From Meconema thalassinum (Eukaryota > Arthropoda > Insecta > Orthoptera > Tettigoniidae): a stretch of DNA of 64,000 bases. The notes under the pieces were generated by a model, which saw only the letters and a list, made by a program, of their open reading frames with translations, was not told the origin of the DNA and did not search any database. Positions 22,631 through 33,030 of the stretch are shown piece by piece; positions within the stretch are counted from its first letter, which is position 1, and every line of letters begins with the position of its first letter. The position numbers were made by a program, and so were the translations under genes. The stretch covers positions 290,837,065 to 290,901,064 of the forward strand of contig OX336395.1 in NCBI GenBank assembly GCA_946902985.2, given 5' to 3'.

Positions 22631-23769
22631 ACTACTGTCAACCAAAATATTGTGTGTACTAGAGTTTGAAGGTTGTTTGTGAAGTAACCAATTGGCCTAC
22701 ATAAAAAATCCAATATCATTTTCGTCGTTCTATTTTACGTTAGTTCATGTAGGTTTGGATATTTAATTTATATTTTAATATTTTTTTTATCGCAGTTGAA
22801 ACACAAAAAGTGCCAGTCTTTAAGCGTGTTTCAACCATGCGTCACATTTAAGAATTCTCACAAACCCGACATCAGATCGAATATACATTGCAATGTTGTA
22901 TAACTAATTTATTAATTTCAAAACTTTGTGTGTTCAAGACACAAAGTTATCATTTTTGTAAGGTAACTTTTTTTCGGCTCGGTGTGGTTTGTAAATGTAG
23001 TTCTTGGTCGCGTTTTAATCATTTTACATCAAAAAAGGTATGCTGTATGACTGTGAAATACGTAAATTAATTCACTTATTTTATATCGGTTTGTATTTGT
23101 ACGGGGAATTAAGACCTGGTTCACCAGCTAGCCGCTCCGGGGAATGCTGTACAGCGTTGCTGAGATGGAGCCCATCACTTCCGAGCGAGGCACGCCATGA
23201 AGCGTGATTGGGCTCCATCTTGGCAACGCTGTACAGCTTTCCCCGGAGCGGCTAGCTGGTGAACCATGTCTTATTTCCTCGTACAAATACAAACCGATAT
23301 AAAATAATTAAATTAATTTACGTATTTCAGTCACACAGCATAACGTTTTGATGTATAAGGATTACAACGCGACAAAGAACTACATTTTCCAACGACCCCG
23401 AGCCGAGAAAAAGTTACCTTACAAAAATGATAACTTTTTTTTCTTGGACACACACAATTTTGAAGTTGATAAACCAGTTATACAACATTCCAATGTATAT
23501 TGTGTTAAAATGTGGATTAGATCTGATGACGGGTTCGTGAGATAATTCTTAAATGTGACGCATGGTTGAAACACGCTTAAAAACTGGCACTTTTTGTGTT
23601 CCAACTGTGATAAAAAATATTAAAATATAAATTGAAAATTCCAAACCTACATGAACTAACGTAAAATACAACGGCGAAAATGATGTTATTGGATTTTATG
23701 TAGGTCTATTGGTTAGTTCACAAACAACCTTCAAACTCGAGTGCACGTATTATTTTGGTCGACAGTAGT
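22631..23769. mobile_element. Large near-perfect palindrome (foldback element)
   Basis: The whole 1.14 kb reads as two inverted arms of about 550 bases. Outer ends are actactgtcaacc and its inverted partner ggtcgacagtagt. Matching inner blocks include cacaaaaagtgccag, cgtgtttcaaccatgcgtca, ggttcaccagctagccgctc and gatggagccca. The centre is only about 35 bases (about 23172-23206) and itself has short inverted ends. No transposase is encoded. Arm divergence is modest, scattered substitutions only. Confidence 0.9.
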
Positions 23770-24317
23770 CTACTGTACTAGAATGCAAAGGCCTAGATGA
23801 CCAACACGTGTTGCCATAGCAACCGAACCATCGTGTTTTTGTCCACGGATAGACCCCAGCCCTGTTCAGTGACAAGTAAGCTTAAATAACGTCTGCGCCG
23901 GAATCGGGTCCAGCCACGACATTCTTACTCGCTGCGTTACGCCCTGTGGTCTCCAACACAAGGTTTATTCCCCTGGAGAGGGGATGGTTGAAGTATCCTC
24001 ACACCGCAAGTAGGAACTGAACGTGCACACATCTGGGAGGTGATATAGATCGAACCCAGCTCCCTTCGCACGTGACTGCACTCTCAACTGGGGGATAGCG
24101 TACATTATTCAGAGCACGCAGGAGTTTTCAAACGGGAGGAAACTAGGACAGGTGTTGCACTTGATAGCATCGTAAGCTGCAGGACGTACAAAGTGATAAA
24201 GTAAGCTCAACTTGGTATTTATTCCGGATGAGGATTATAGTGGCCAAATATAACGTCAGATTATTTTTATCCTATTATTTGGTTTTGATATTTTAATTAT
24301 TAGAAGCCATTTTTTCA
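23770..24317. other. Unassigned intergenic sequence
   Basis: I see no recognisable gene or repeat boundary. Confidence 0.4.
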
Positions 24318-24695
24318 GTGTTGCTTACTATATATAGGATGCTAGTTGCTGTACTCTCAGAATTTGGATTAGATCGCAAGACAACATCAATCATCAAAGA
24401 TACCCTCTTGAATAAAAGTTCGAAGGTTAAATTTATGGGAGGACTGAGCGCAGAATTTTCAATTGATACAGGAGTGCGTCAAGGAGATGGATTATCTCCA
24501 TTGTTGTTTAATTGTGCGCTCGAAAAAGTCGTCCGAGAATGGAGACGAGCTGGTGCACCATCCCAAAGACTAGGACCAAAACTCAAAGGGATAGCACTAG
24601 ACTGTTTGGCATTTGCGGATGATATGTCGTTAATTGCTCAAAGCATTTCTGATGCCCAGAAACAACTTGAATTACTCCAAGAACACGGCGGCTTC
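24318..24695 (+). pseudogene. Reverse transcriptase fragment of a second LINE family
   Basis: The frame encodes RT motif B (TGVRQGDGLSPLLFN) and an intact catalytic box (LAFADDMSLIAQS), followed by a short downstream helix (QKQLELLQEHG). The 5' part and the thumb are missing. At the 3' side it runs directly into the terminal 60 bases of a family C SINE. Sequence details differ from the LINE at 5217-6600, so this is another family. Confidence 0.88.
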
Positions 24696-24752
24696 ATTCA
24701 TTCCATCCCGACCAGTTGGTCGACTGAAAGCAGGCTGTGGATTTTCAGTGTG
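24692..24752 (+). repeat. SINE family C 3' end only
   Basis: The sequence cttcattcattccatcccgac through aggctgtggattttca matches the last 60 bases of the full family C copies. It joins the RT fragment without a gap. Confidence 0.75.
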
Positions 24753-25134
24753 CGACTAGTAGCCATAGTATACCGTTGTAATCACGAGTAAAAAGTTGTC
24801 GAAAAGTGGTCCTCACAGTTACGGGAGCAGTCTATAAACTGCCGATATTGAGGCTGTACATATTCAAATACCCTCGGGCCACTGTTGCCGCAATATATTT
24901 TTATGATCACAATATAATGCGAGCAAAAGAAAACGGGTGTGCAGAGAAGCAATCGTTAAAATATGAAACCAGTTGACTCTCGCACTGTAATAACCAGGAT
25001 TGCGTTACTTAATTAGTAACGTGTTAGCCTCTCGTTACCGCAAATAGTAGTAGCAGCGTTACTCGCTAACATAGAGCAAGCTCTTGTTAATTGTGGCATT
25101 CAGCAGCCGTACAGAGAAAACAATTACCTATATA
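24753..25134. other. Unassigned intergenic sequence
   Basis: I see nothing recognisable. Confidence 0.4.
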
Positions 25135-25691
25135 CTAGCAGTAGTACCCGGCTTCGCCCGGTGGATTTGTTTTACAGAACTGGAGCGCTCAAGGATAATG
25201 ATCGGAATAAATGAAAGTAAATTGTAAAGCACCAACGCTTATTGCAGCTGATAACCTCAGTATACTGCGCCAACACCATCGCCCTTATATAGAGGCATAC
25301 TATTGGCATGATGATAACTGTTTTAAGGGGCCTAATAAATCTTTTTGCACTAATTACTCCCCGTGACTGCAATTTATAAGCAGCTCTCCTTATTCTGCAC
25401 CAGAACATTGGTAGGGGCGACGTGATGCGGCCCGCATTACATGGCAACAATAGACTTCGGTATTATTGAAACCGTTCTGAAGCGCTTGTTCTTCCGACTT
25501 ACTGAACAAAAATCAATCTTTAAGGTTACCTGAGAGGTTTAGCCTAATGCTACATAGCCTAAACTCTTCCTCTTGAATCAGGCTATCAAATGCAAAAATA
25601 ATTTTTCGAATCCGACTGGTAGTTCCAGAGATTAGCGCGTTGAAATACATAAACAAACTAACTCTTCAGCGTTATTATATTATAGTATAGA
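25135..25691 (-). mobile_element. Non-autonomous Helitron-like element
   Basis: On the minus strand the element begins TCTATACTATAATA immediately after an A. It ends with a GC-rich hairpin (ccgggcgaagccggg), then tactactg and CTAG immediately before a T. The 5' TC, the 3' hairpin upstream of CTRR and insertion between A and T are the standard Helitron signature. At 557 bases with no Rep/helicase frame it would be non-autonomous. Confidence 0.78.
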
Positions 25692-25905
25692 TACAGGATG
25701 CCAGGGAATGTTCTCCGCAGTGCCTACAAGCTGCTGCGAGAAATTACGTCACCAGTTACGTTGGCAGCACGGCTGTCGCTTGTATCACAACAAACGGTAA
25801 TCTTTATACTCACCCAGCCATTCATAACATACTGTTGCATTCTTCCAATAATCTAACTATACACACTGACGATTTGGTTACGTGCCGAGTGCTACCGTGT
25901 CGGAT

Positions 25906-25906
25906 G

Positions 25907-25953
<47 letters not shown>

Positions 25954-25954
25954 T
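25906..25954 (+). repeat. (AAT)n microsatellite
   Basis: About 16 consecutive AAT units lie just downstream (on the minus strand) of the LINE remnant at 26070-26815. This fits a trinucleotide LINE 3' tail. Confidence 0.85.
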
Positions 25955-26069
25955 TAATAAGATGAGCTTGAAAGAGCATTACTTAACCTACATAATACAC
26001 GAAAATATATTTCTAAATACAATTTGATCTTACAATGCTATTTAGTTTTCACTGTAGTCTCTGATGGAA

Positions 26070-26815
26070 TTAGTTCTTTTTGCACACTTAGTTAAGTGAT
26101 AACGGTCACACCTCTTGTTACACAACAAACATACGCAATCATCACCTGGCTGGTGAAAACCTTGAGTTAAGCAGATCTTATGATGAAAACCATGAGTTGC
26201 AAGTCTCGTTACCACAAATGTCTTAGATCTTGTCCTGCCTCAGTCCATTGTCGATCCATCATTGCGTTAGTGCTATAAAAATCAGGGTCGATGTCATTTC
26301 TCTTCCTCCGCCGCAGTTCGTGATGCGCTTGGTAAGGGCCGGTAGATGGCAGCGTGAATTGCAGTCTCAGGTCTTCTAAGAAGGTGGTTTCCCTTGCTAA
26401 TTCGTATACAATCCTTGAGGGTGCATAAATCCCAACTCCCAAAGCACTCTTCAGATATCGTGCTTTAACACTTTCTAATCGTTTGAAATCGCTACTCGAA
26501 AGCTTATCCCATATTAATTCTATTCCATATGAGACAATTGGAGTTATTACTGTTTTGAATAATGACATAGCAGTGGGCAAAGAAAGCTTTCGGATATTTT
26601 TAATTCGATGAGTGGCTTTCGTAGCTGCTGAAGCCCTTTCCTGAGTGTGTATCCTGTAGGAAGTCAATATCGTTTGTAGATATATTCCTAAATACCGGAA
26701 ATTATTTACTACTCTTAGCTTATCTCCTTGCAGAGTTAAATCATCCAACGCCAGTTTGCCTCCTTTTCTAAAAGTCATATGCACTGTTTTTTCTTTGTTG
26801 AGCACTAAACTGTCT
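26070..26815 (-). pseudogene. LINE reverse transcriptase C-terminal region with zinc knuckle
   Basis: The frame 26209-26805 reads KTVHMTFRKGG, a NNFRYLGIYLQ strand and ITPIVSYGIELIW, which is the RT palm end and thumb of an I/Jockey-like non-LTR element. A stop at 26209 is followed, in another frame down to about 26070, by LATHGFHHK and a cysteine/histidine cluster CVCLLCNKRCDRYHLTKC, a CCHC-type knuckle usual at the C-terminus of these proteins. A frameshift therefore lies near 26210. The N-terminal catalytic part is missing. Confidence 0.87.
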
Positions 26816-27991
26816 GATGCGACCCAGCAAGAATCGAGCCAGTAGCGACCCTGCTAGTAGCTTACAGTGCCTCATGCGACCCATTGTTCGAAATAAGAAT
26901 TGAAGATCTTATTTCCAAAGTGACGTAAATCCATGAAATGAAAAACTTAAGAAATCGTGTTTTTGTATCTTCGTATAATGAAATTCAGATATGATTATGC
27001 ATATTATGTAATTTCATTCATTACTTTCATGCACATCCTGACACATGTGTTTTAAAATCGCCTATCAAATCATATATTGACATACGCTTTGAGTGGCATT
27101 TATGAACATTAAATGGTTTAAACACAACACAATCTGATGCTCTACATATTCTTCAAAGTTAGCCATGGCCTTGATTTATCACGTGATATCACGGGATGTC
27201 CAGAGAGCTATCGCATTGGTCAAGACACATTGGAAATAAATACCCGTTGGTGTTAAATCACTTTCCAAATAAACTTCGTTCTTAGATTTCTGTTCATATG
27301 CGACGTATTGCGACTTAAAACCTTTGCTATAGGTTGAGAGAACCTATAAACTTGCGTATGAAAGAAAAAACTGAAAAATCGTCAATTTTGGATTTACGTC
27401 ATTATGGAATTTTAGCAGAGACAGATGTATTAGAAATTGCCAGATTCCACCGATACATCAGTACTTGGGTCGCTAGTGGCACGATGGCAAATTGGTGGGT
27501 CGCATCCGGCACGGTCGCATCGGGCACGACACCGACGATTTCGACAGCCCACACATGTGGCCTTCACTCTTATCAAGGACACTGTGCTGCCAACTAAACC
27601 GATGGCGCAATCTCTCGCAGCTGCACATAGCCACATTCAATGTTACGTGATAGTTTATCTGTATGTATATTATGTCCCCTAGGCGTTCCTATACCATTCA
27701 TCCGATTGCGATGAAATTTGGGTGAGTTGTTGTGTGCACTCCAGGGAAGGTTTCTGGCTACAAATTATTTATGGAACACAAAAGGGTGAGGGACTTAGGA
27801 ACACTTAAATCCCACAGTAACCCAATTGCACAATCACACCGCAATGCAAGGTGTGAGAATGGCTTGCTGATTCGTCGCAAGGTGACATGGATGTCTCAGC
27901 ACAGCCTAATGCATAAGGACCGAGGCACCAGACAGAAAAGCAAAGAATGTTGTTTATCCAAAGACACTTCAGTGTCCATCTTTCTTGGACT
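26816..27991. other. Unassigned; inverted gatgcgaccc words
   Basis: I see no gene. The word gatgcgaccc at about 26816 recurs inverted near 27506 and 27521, which hints at a degraded inverted-repeat element. Confidence 0.4.
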
Positions 27992-28210
27992 GGCTGCGTG
28001 GCTCAGCGGTAACTGCTGTGACGAAGATTGGAGGATCGAATCCTGGCGCAGCCAATTGCCATTTGAGGATGCGCAAATGTGAGGAGCCGTGTCAGTAGAT
28101 TTACTGGCACGTTAAGGACCCCCTTCGGGTCAAAATTCCATCACCCTGGCATCTCTTAAAGCCGCAGTTGTCTTTGATTGGCATTGCAATGCATGCTGGG
28201 TGTAGTTTGT
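27992..28210 (+). repeat. SINE family I with tRNA-like head keeping an acceptor stem
   Basis: The 62-base head at 27992-28053 starts ggctgcg and ends cgcagcc, a perfect 7-base-pair acceptor-like stem. It has an A box (tggctcagcggtaa) and a B-box-like ggatcgaatcc. It is about ten bases shorter than a normal tRNA and the D stem does not close, so it is probably not a functional tRNA. A short SINE-like body follows. Confidence 0.65.
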
Positions 28211-28226
28211 GATAAATAAGACTGCA

Positions 28227-28490
28227 GTACCTCGTGGTGTAGCGGCTGGGTTTGATTCCCGGCTGTACCAAGAAATGTTAATTCTTGTGAGAGTGCTGGA
28301 CCTTGGGGTACACTCAGCCTCGTGAGGCAAAACTGGGAAGAGGTTGGTTCGATTCCTGACCTCAACCATCCTAGAAGTGGTTTACCGCGTTTCCACCATT
28401 TCTACTCCAGGAAAATGCTGAAATGGTTTCTAACTGAAGGCCACGGCCGCCTCCTTCTCAATCCTATCCCTATACATAAAAAACAGCAAC
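28227..28490 (+). repeat. SINE family B copy
   Basis: The head cctcgtggtgtagcggctgg and B box ggtttgattcccggc are followed by cttggggtacactcagcctc and the ggttggttcgattcctgacc block, as in other family B copies. Confidence 0.75.
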
Positions 28491-29128
28491 AACTCTTGAG
28501 TCCTGTCTCGAAGAACCCGGAAGAGGTGATGGAAGGAGGCGATCATTTTGTCCAGTGACACCCGATATGTAACCGTACACTTAGCTGATAGCGGGCGGCC
28601 AAGGCTGCTTCTTATGTAAGACTTCTCAAAGACCCGCAGTTGCTGCCAACACTGCACGATGGCAAGTCGTCGCTTCACCACTCGTGAGGTGAGTAATGAC
28701 AATATCGTCACAATTCATCATCCAGTAGTACGCTCCATAATTGCTGTCCATTTCACATTTTGGCCGCTATGAAGCCTGTTTAATACCATTTAGACATTCT
28801 GAGCTCTTTGCTCTTATCAATTTGCATGGATTTCATAAACGGCAAATCAAAGGAATGAGTACTCAAATCGTATAATTTCATGAATATCGAATAACCGGTG
28901 AGTGTTATGATGATCCAATTTTCAGTGATTGCCTTAAGTTAGGGAACGTAAATAGTGTTCTATAATAATTTGGTTGAAATAAAAGCATAACAACATTTCC
29001 CCTCAAAGTCTCTCATTATAAACCTATTAGGGAAAGTGTGGTTTATGAACACGCGAGATTTCTCACACGGGTCCGTTAGTAACTCCTATAGTTAAGTGTC
29101 CTGCGCAGATAAAACTAAGCGTTATCTG
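28491..29128. other. Unassigned intergenic sequence
   Basis: I see nothing recognisable. Confidence 0.4.
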
Positions 29129-29192
29129 CCCCGCATCCGCACGGCTCTTATCCGCATCCGCCCCGCATCCGCACGGCTCTTATCCGCATCCG
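29129..29192 (+). repeat. Two perfect 32-base tandem units
   Basis: The unit, starting ccccgcatccgcacggctct, occurs twice in a row with no difference. Partial units extend on either side. Confidence 0.9.
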
Positions 29193-29292
29193 CACGTTTG
29201 TTATCCGAATCTACTGGAATTACAATAATATTTTCAACTTGATAAAATATTAAAGCAACATATTTAGTTTTGAGGAGAGTTTTCCCTTGGCC

Positions 29293-29420
29293 AGGACTGC
29301 CCAACCTACGGTCCGCGGGACTATTTTGTCCGGCCCGCCGCTGGGTGTACAGCGTGCTCTGATTGAACACGGAACTGTACAGTGGGTTGCCTACCCACCC
29401 GCAATCGGCTTGTAATCTAC
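29293..29420 (+). mobile_element. hAT-like transposon end (solo)
   Basis: The sequence caggactgcccaacctacgg followed by tccgcgggac resembles the CAGGG(G/C)TGCCCAACCT-type terminus of insect and vertebrate hAT elements. I did not find the matching opposite end nearby. Recognition rests on the terminal motif alone. Confidence 0.5.
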
Positions 29421-30214
29421 TCGCAGCGCGCTAGCGACGGGACTCAGGTCGATTTCACTGATGGCCGCCTTCTTATGTAGCATTGCAAAGTATTTTCCTC
29501 TTTCAGAATATATTTACACTGGCTTCACAATAAGTTTGAACGATTTCTGTTTCAGAACTTGTTATTTTAAGCTTCTGTTAATGGCTTTTGCAGAGCATTT
29601 CTATGAAATAAAATTTTATTTTACAACATAGTTGAAGACGGCGAAGAAACAGAATTGCGGAGAATGCGCAATCAAATAAATACAAGGCTCTGCGCGAGAA
29701 CCGTTTGTTTACTTCTTACTGCCAACAGTTTGTGCATTTATCAGGTCGTCGTTACTCTTCTTACTATGTACTGTAGGTCAACTTGTTTCGCGTCGTATTT
29801 AACTGGCGATAATTCCATTGATGGAGAAGACGAAAGAAAACATAATAACGCTCTGTGCGGAAACACAAAAACAAACAAAAGTCATGATTCTGTTTCTCCT
29901 GTCAGGGTGGCCGAGAAATCCGGAGTGCCGGGTTACCGAGTGCCGAGTTTGCGAGACTCTACTGTAATGATATTAAAAAAGTTCGCATTGTATTCAAAAA
30001 CTATTCGCAAATTTACTACAAACATTATCCGCTATCCGCCCAGTCATGTAAACTATATCCGCATACGCGTAGTGCTTGACCTATAGGTTACTGTTGCTAT
30101 TCCAGGCAAGATAAGAGGGCATAACAATTATTAGGCTATTTATTACAGTGAGGGCCCTTCCTATAGAACGGGGCCTTGCAGAAGCCGTGCCGCAGGTAGG
30201 TTGGAATCAAGTAA
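29421..30214. other. Unassigned intergenic sequence
   Basis: A 143-codon frame at 29655-30086 has no recognisable domain and lies in otherwise non-coding sequence. I do not call it a gene. Confidence 0.4.
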
Positions 30215-30620
30215 CCTAGTTAAGAACTAGTAGAGTCGTTGACTGTATAGTTTGGTAGCAAAAGTTTGAACTACTTGAAAATCGAATGTCTGTAGTTCTT
30301 ACTTGAATTCAAACCAGATAACACACATTAATACAGTCGTCACAAATATCACCGGTTATCAGACGGATTCTACACACTCAAAGTACACGGGGCTACATAA
30401 CCGCATTGTCGCAGCCTCTGACAGCATTAATCAAACCTAACCTACAAACTTTGCTTCACACAAGTTTAGTTAGTGGAAGGTTCTTTTACATGCCATATCT
30501 AGGACATGGGACCGTCGGCTTTACTTGCCCTCCGAAGGAAGGCTTTCTGAGAGATTTTTAACGCTCTTAAAAATCCGACGACTTCGGCCGGGTTTGAACC
30601 CGCGATCTTGGGCATAGAAA
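30215..30620. repeat. Rearranged SINE family A (tail +, head -)
   Basis: The segment 30215-30425 is the 3' half of family A in plus orientation (aacacacattaatacagtcg and gcagcctctgaca). The segment 30430-30620 is the 5' half in minus orientation (ttacttgccctccgaagg, gggtttgaacccgcg). The two halves point in opposite directions and the right one stops inside the tRNA-like head. Confidence 0.75.
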
Positions 30621-30817
30621 AAAATGTATGGGACAGGCCTGGATTCAGATCGTTGGTGAACGAACATCACTTTGCTGCAAACCCCACGGATAAGAGCCGC
30701 TACTACATGGGCAGCACAAGGGAAGAAAGATCGCAGAGAATGAAGACATTTTGGGAAGAGAAGAGGGATAATTCAAATTAATCTGTGGAATAACTCTTTG
30801 TTGGGTATAATGTTGTC

Positions 30818-30841
30818 AAATAATAATAATAATAATAATAA
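30818..30841 (+). repeat. (AAT)n microsatellite
   Basis: A short AAT run lies left of the element at 30867-31437. A second run lies on its right. Confidence 0.8.
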
Positions 30842-30866
30842 AACAAGTAGTTCCGTGAAGAACTAA

Positions 30867-31437
30867 AGCCTATTTTCATATATCCTACTTACGTTAATTG
30901 CCACTATCAACATACAAAACTTAATTTTAAAATCCCCACAGCCGCCATCTTGAGGTTATGTATACAATTGAACTAAATTAGATACTAGTGCATTACAATG
31001 TGTATAAACATTTGCTGTAGCAAGTTTCATTGCGTTTGGTTGGTTAAATCGCGAGAAACATCTTTTTAAATGTCGCAACTTCGCTTGGCCGCCATGTTGG
31101 TTTTGTAGTTAACAGGTTTTCAAGTCACATAGATGAACTTCTAGTAGTTCCCTTTATCACCGTACATAATTCCAGGGTGATATCGGTAATAGTTTCGGAG
31201 ATATTGAATGCTGGTGAAATATTTCGCTCAGCCGCCATGTTGGATTGGTGAGATGAAACAAAATTAGAAGGGCACGGTCGGGGTCGTCCGGAATAGTGCT
31301 ATCAACTTACCGAGTTTCATTGAAATCGCTCCAGCCGTTTATATTTTATTAGTTTTTATTCACAAATGCACTCAGACAAGACACACGGACAAAAGGTGAT
31401 CTCATAAGCCTATTTCTTTCTTAAATGAAAATAGGCT
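30867..31437. mobile_element. Short inverted-end element flanked by AAT repeats
   Basis: The 13-base ends agcctattttcat and atgaaaataggct are perfect inverted copies. Both flanks carry (AAT)n. The interior has the words gccgccatcttga and gccgccatgttgg and no coding frame. It may be a non-autonomous DNA transposon or Helitron relative that targets AAT repeats. Confidence 0.5.
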
Positions 31438-31589
31438 AATAATAATAATAATAATAATAATAATGATGATAATTCTTTACCTTTTCTCTCTATTTTTTCA
31501 TCAGCTGGGGGTGGGAGCTGCCAACGCGGCTTCCATCAGAAACTTCGGAAATGAAAGCACAAAATATAAAATTGGATTAAAATTAACCC

Positions 31590-32356
31590 CAGATGCAGAC
31601 GCATTCCTCACACGTAGAAGAAGAAATTGTTATATGAACATGGGCCCGGAAACGCTTCGCTTCCATGTTACACCTCATCGTCTCCAACTCATTAAGCATG
31701 GGAAACACACAAGAACAGAACGTTAGAATCATGGGGAACATGCACTCTTGGTTACGTCTGGTTACGTTGTCATTATCGTAGGTGCACCGCCAGTGTTCTG
31801 TTTTACATGGCCCTGTTGCCATGCGACTTAGCTGTGCGACAAAACATGTACTTGATGCACGATGGGGCACCTCCTCATTTTAGTGTCCGTCGGCTTTAAA
31901 TAACAGATTTGGTGACAAGTGGATAGGTAGAGGTGCACCGATTGCCTGGCCTCCACGCTCTCCGGACCTAAACCCGTTGGACTTTTATTTGTGGGGGACA
32001 TTTGAAACTCTTGTGTATCGAACCCCTGTACCAGATGTGCCCGTATTATGGAAGGCTGCGAAACCATACACGATACTTCAGGGATAAATCTGTGCATCCG
32101 AGATTACTACCACTACGGGTTGATGCATGCATCAATGCCCACGGAGGGTACATTGAACATCTCCTGTGACAAAGAGCTGCATGTGGTATGCAGGTATGTT
32201 CTGTTCTTGTGTGTTTTTCATGATTTATGCGCTGGAGACAATAAGGTATAACACGGAAACGAAGAGTTTCCGGACCCATGTCCATATAATAATTTTTTTT
32301 AGTCTACGTGTGAGGAATGCGTCCTGCATTTTGTCCCGTACCTTTTTGACACCCTG
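31590..32356 (+). mobile_element. Mariner/IS630-like element with long TIRs, degraded
   Basis: The right end (complement: cagggtgtcaaaaaggtac) is followed by TA at 32357-32358. Arms of roughly 130 bases sharing gacgcattcctcacacgtag and acacaagaacagaac are inverted at about 31600-31725 and 32205-32330. The outermost left end was not identified. Confidence 0.72.
31770..32250 (+). pseudogene. DDE transposase C-terminal fragment
   Basis: The plus strand encodes MHDGAPPHFS, with the second catalytic Asp at 31861-31863. An in-frame stop follows at 31897-31899, then IGRGAPIAWPPRSPDLNPLD and FYLWG, with the third acidic residue in PLD at about 31980, and an INAHGGYIEHLL-like end. This is the IS630/mariner-like type also found at 41076-41830. 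It is inactive because of stops and frameshifts. Confidence 0.85.
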
Positions 32357-32749
32357 TATGCCCAGTTTGTGGATACCGACTGGATATGTTATCTCTGAGC
32401 TACGACCTTGCGAAGTTAGATAACACAAATCGGTCAAAAAGCCAACTACTTGTTAGCCGCATTCTTGTGATCGCTTACTTTCTTTGGCGCTGGCGCCACA
32501 AGGAGAAGTTCAGACTGAAAGTTCTAAGAGTTTCTATGCCATCTAAATGCAGAGACTGTATATACGGACCCAGATCATGGCTGCCTCAATAGATTAGCGC
32601 TACATTAACCGCGGTATTGAAAGCGTGCGCATAGTACATACGATGGCTGGTTTTTTTCAGTTGCCAAGTCTCCAGTCTAAACCTCAAGTGCTAACATGGT
32701 GAGACAAGTCATCATTGCAACATCCTCTTTTTTTAATGTAAAACTTATT

Positions 32750-33030
32750 TTAAGTACGAGTCGGCTCGGCGGGTACGTGATGCATTTGTTCAGCAATTTC
32801 CTGACGAAGTGCCACCTTCACTAGCACAGATTCACGTAATTGCAAATAATTTGGCACTACTGGCTCGGTGCTCAATGAAAAACATGCCCGCACACGAACA
32901 GTTTTAACAGAGGATGAGCTAGATGACATTGGCGAGAATCTTGAACGGTCTCCGAATAAATCACTCAAAATTAGCACAAGTAGTGGTTTCGGTTTCATCA
33001 ACAATAACTAAAGTAAGATTTCAGCATTGT
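32750..33030 (+). pseudogene. DDE transposase N-terminal fragment
   Basis: The frames encode VRDAFVQQFPDE, then RTVLTEDELDDIGENLERSP and NKSLKIS. That is the DNA-binding N-terminal region of the same transposase type as the C-terminal fragment at 31770-32250. It lies downstream of that fragment, not upstream, so the two are separate or rearranged remnants. Confidence 0.75.

Noticed and set aside
22631..23769. CRISPR array or integron-like repeats
   Set aside because: The repeats are inverted and single, with no spaced direct repeats, in a eukaryotic genome.
29655..30086. 143-codon plus-strand frame as a host gene
   Set aside because: No recognisable domain, no splice or promoter context, and it sits among repeats.
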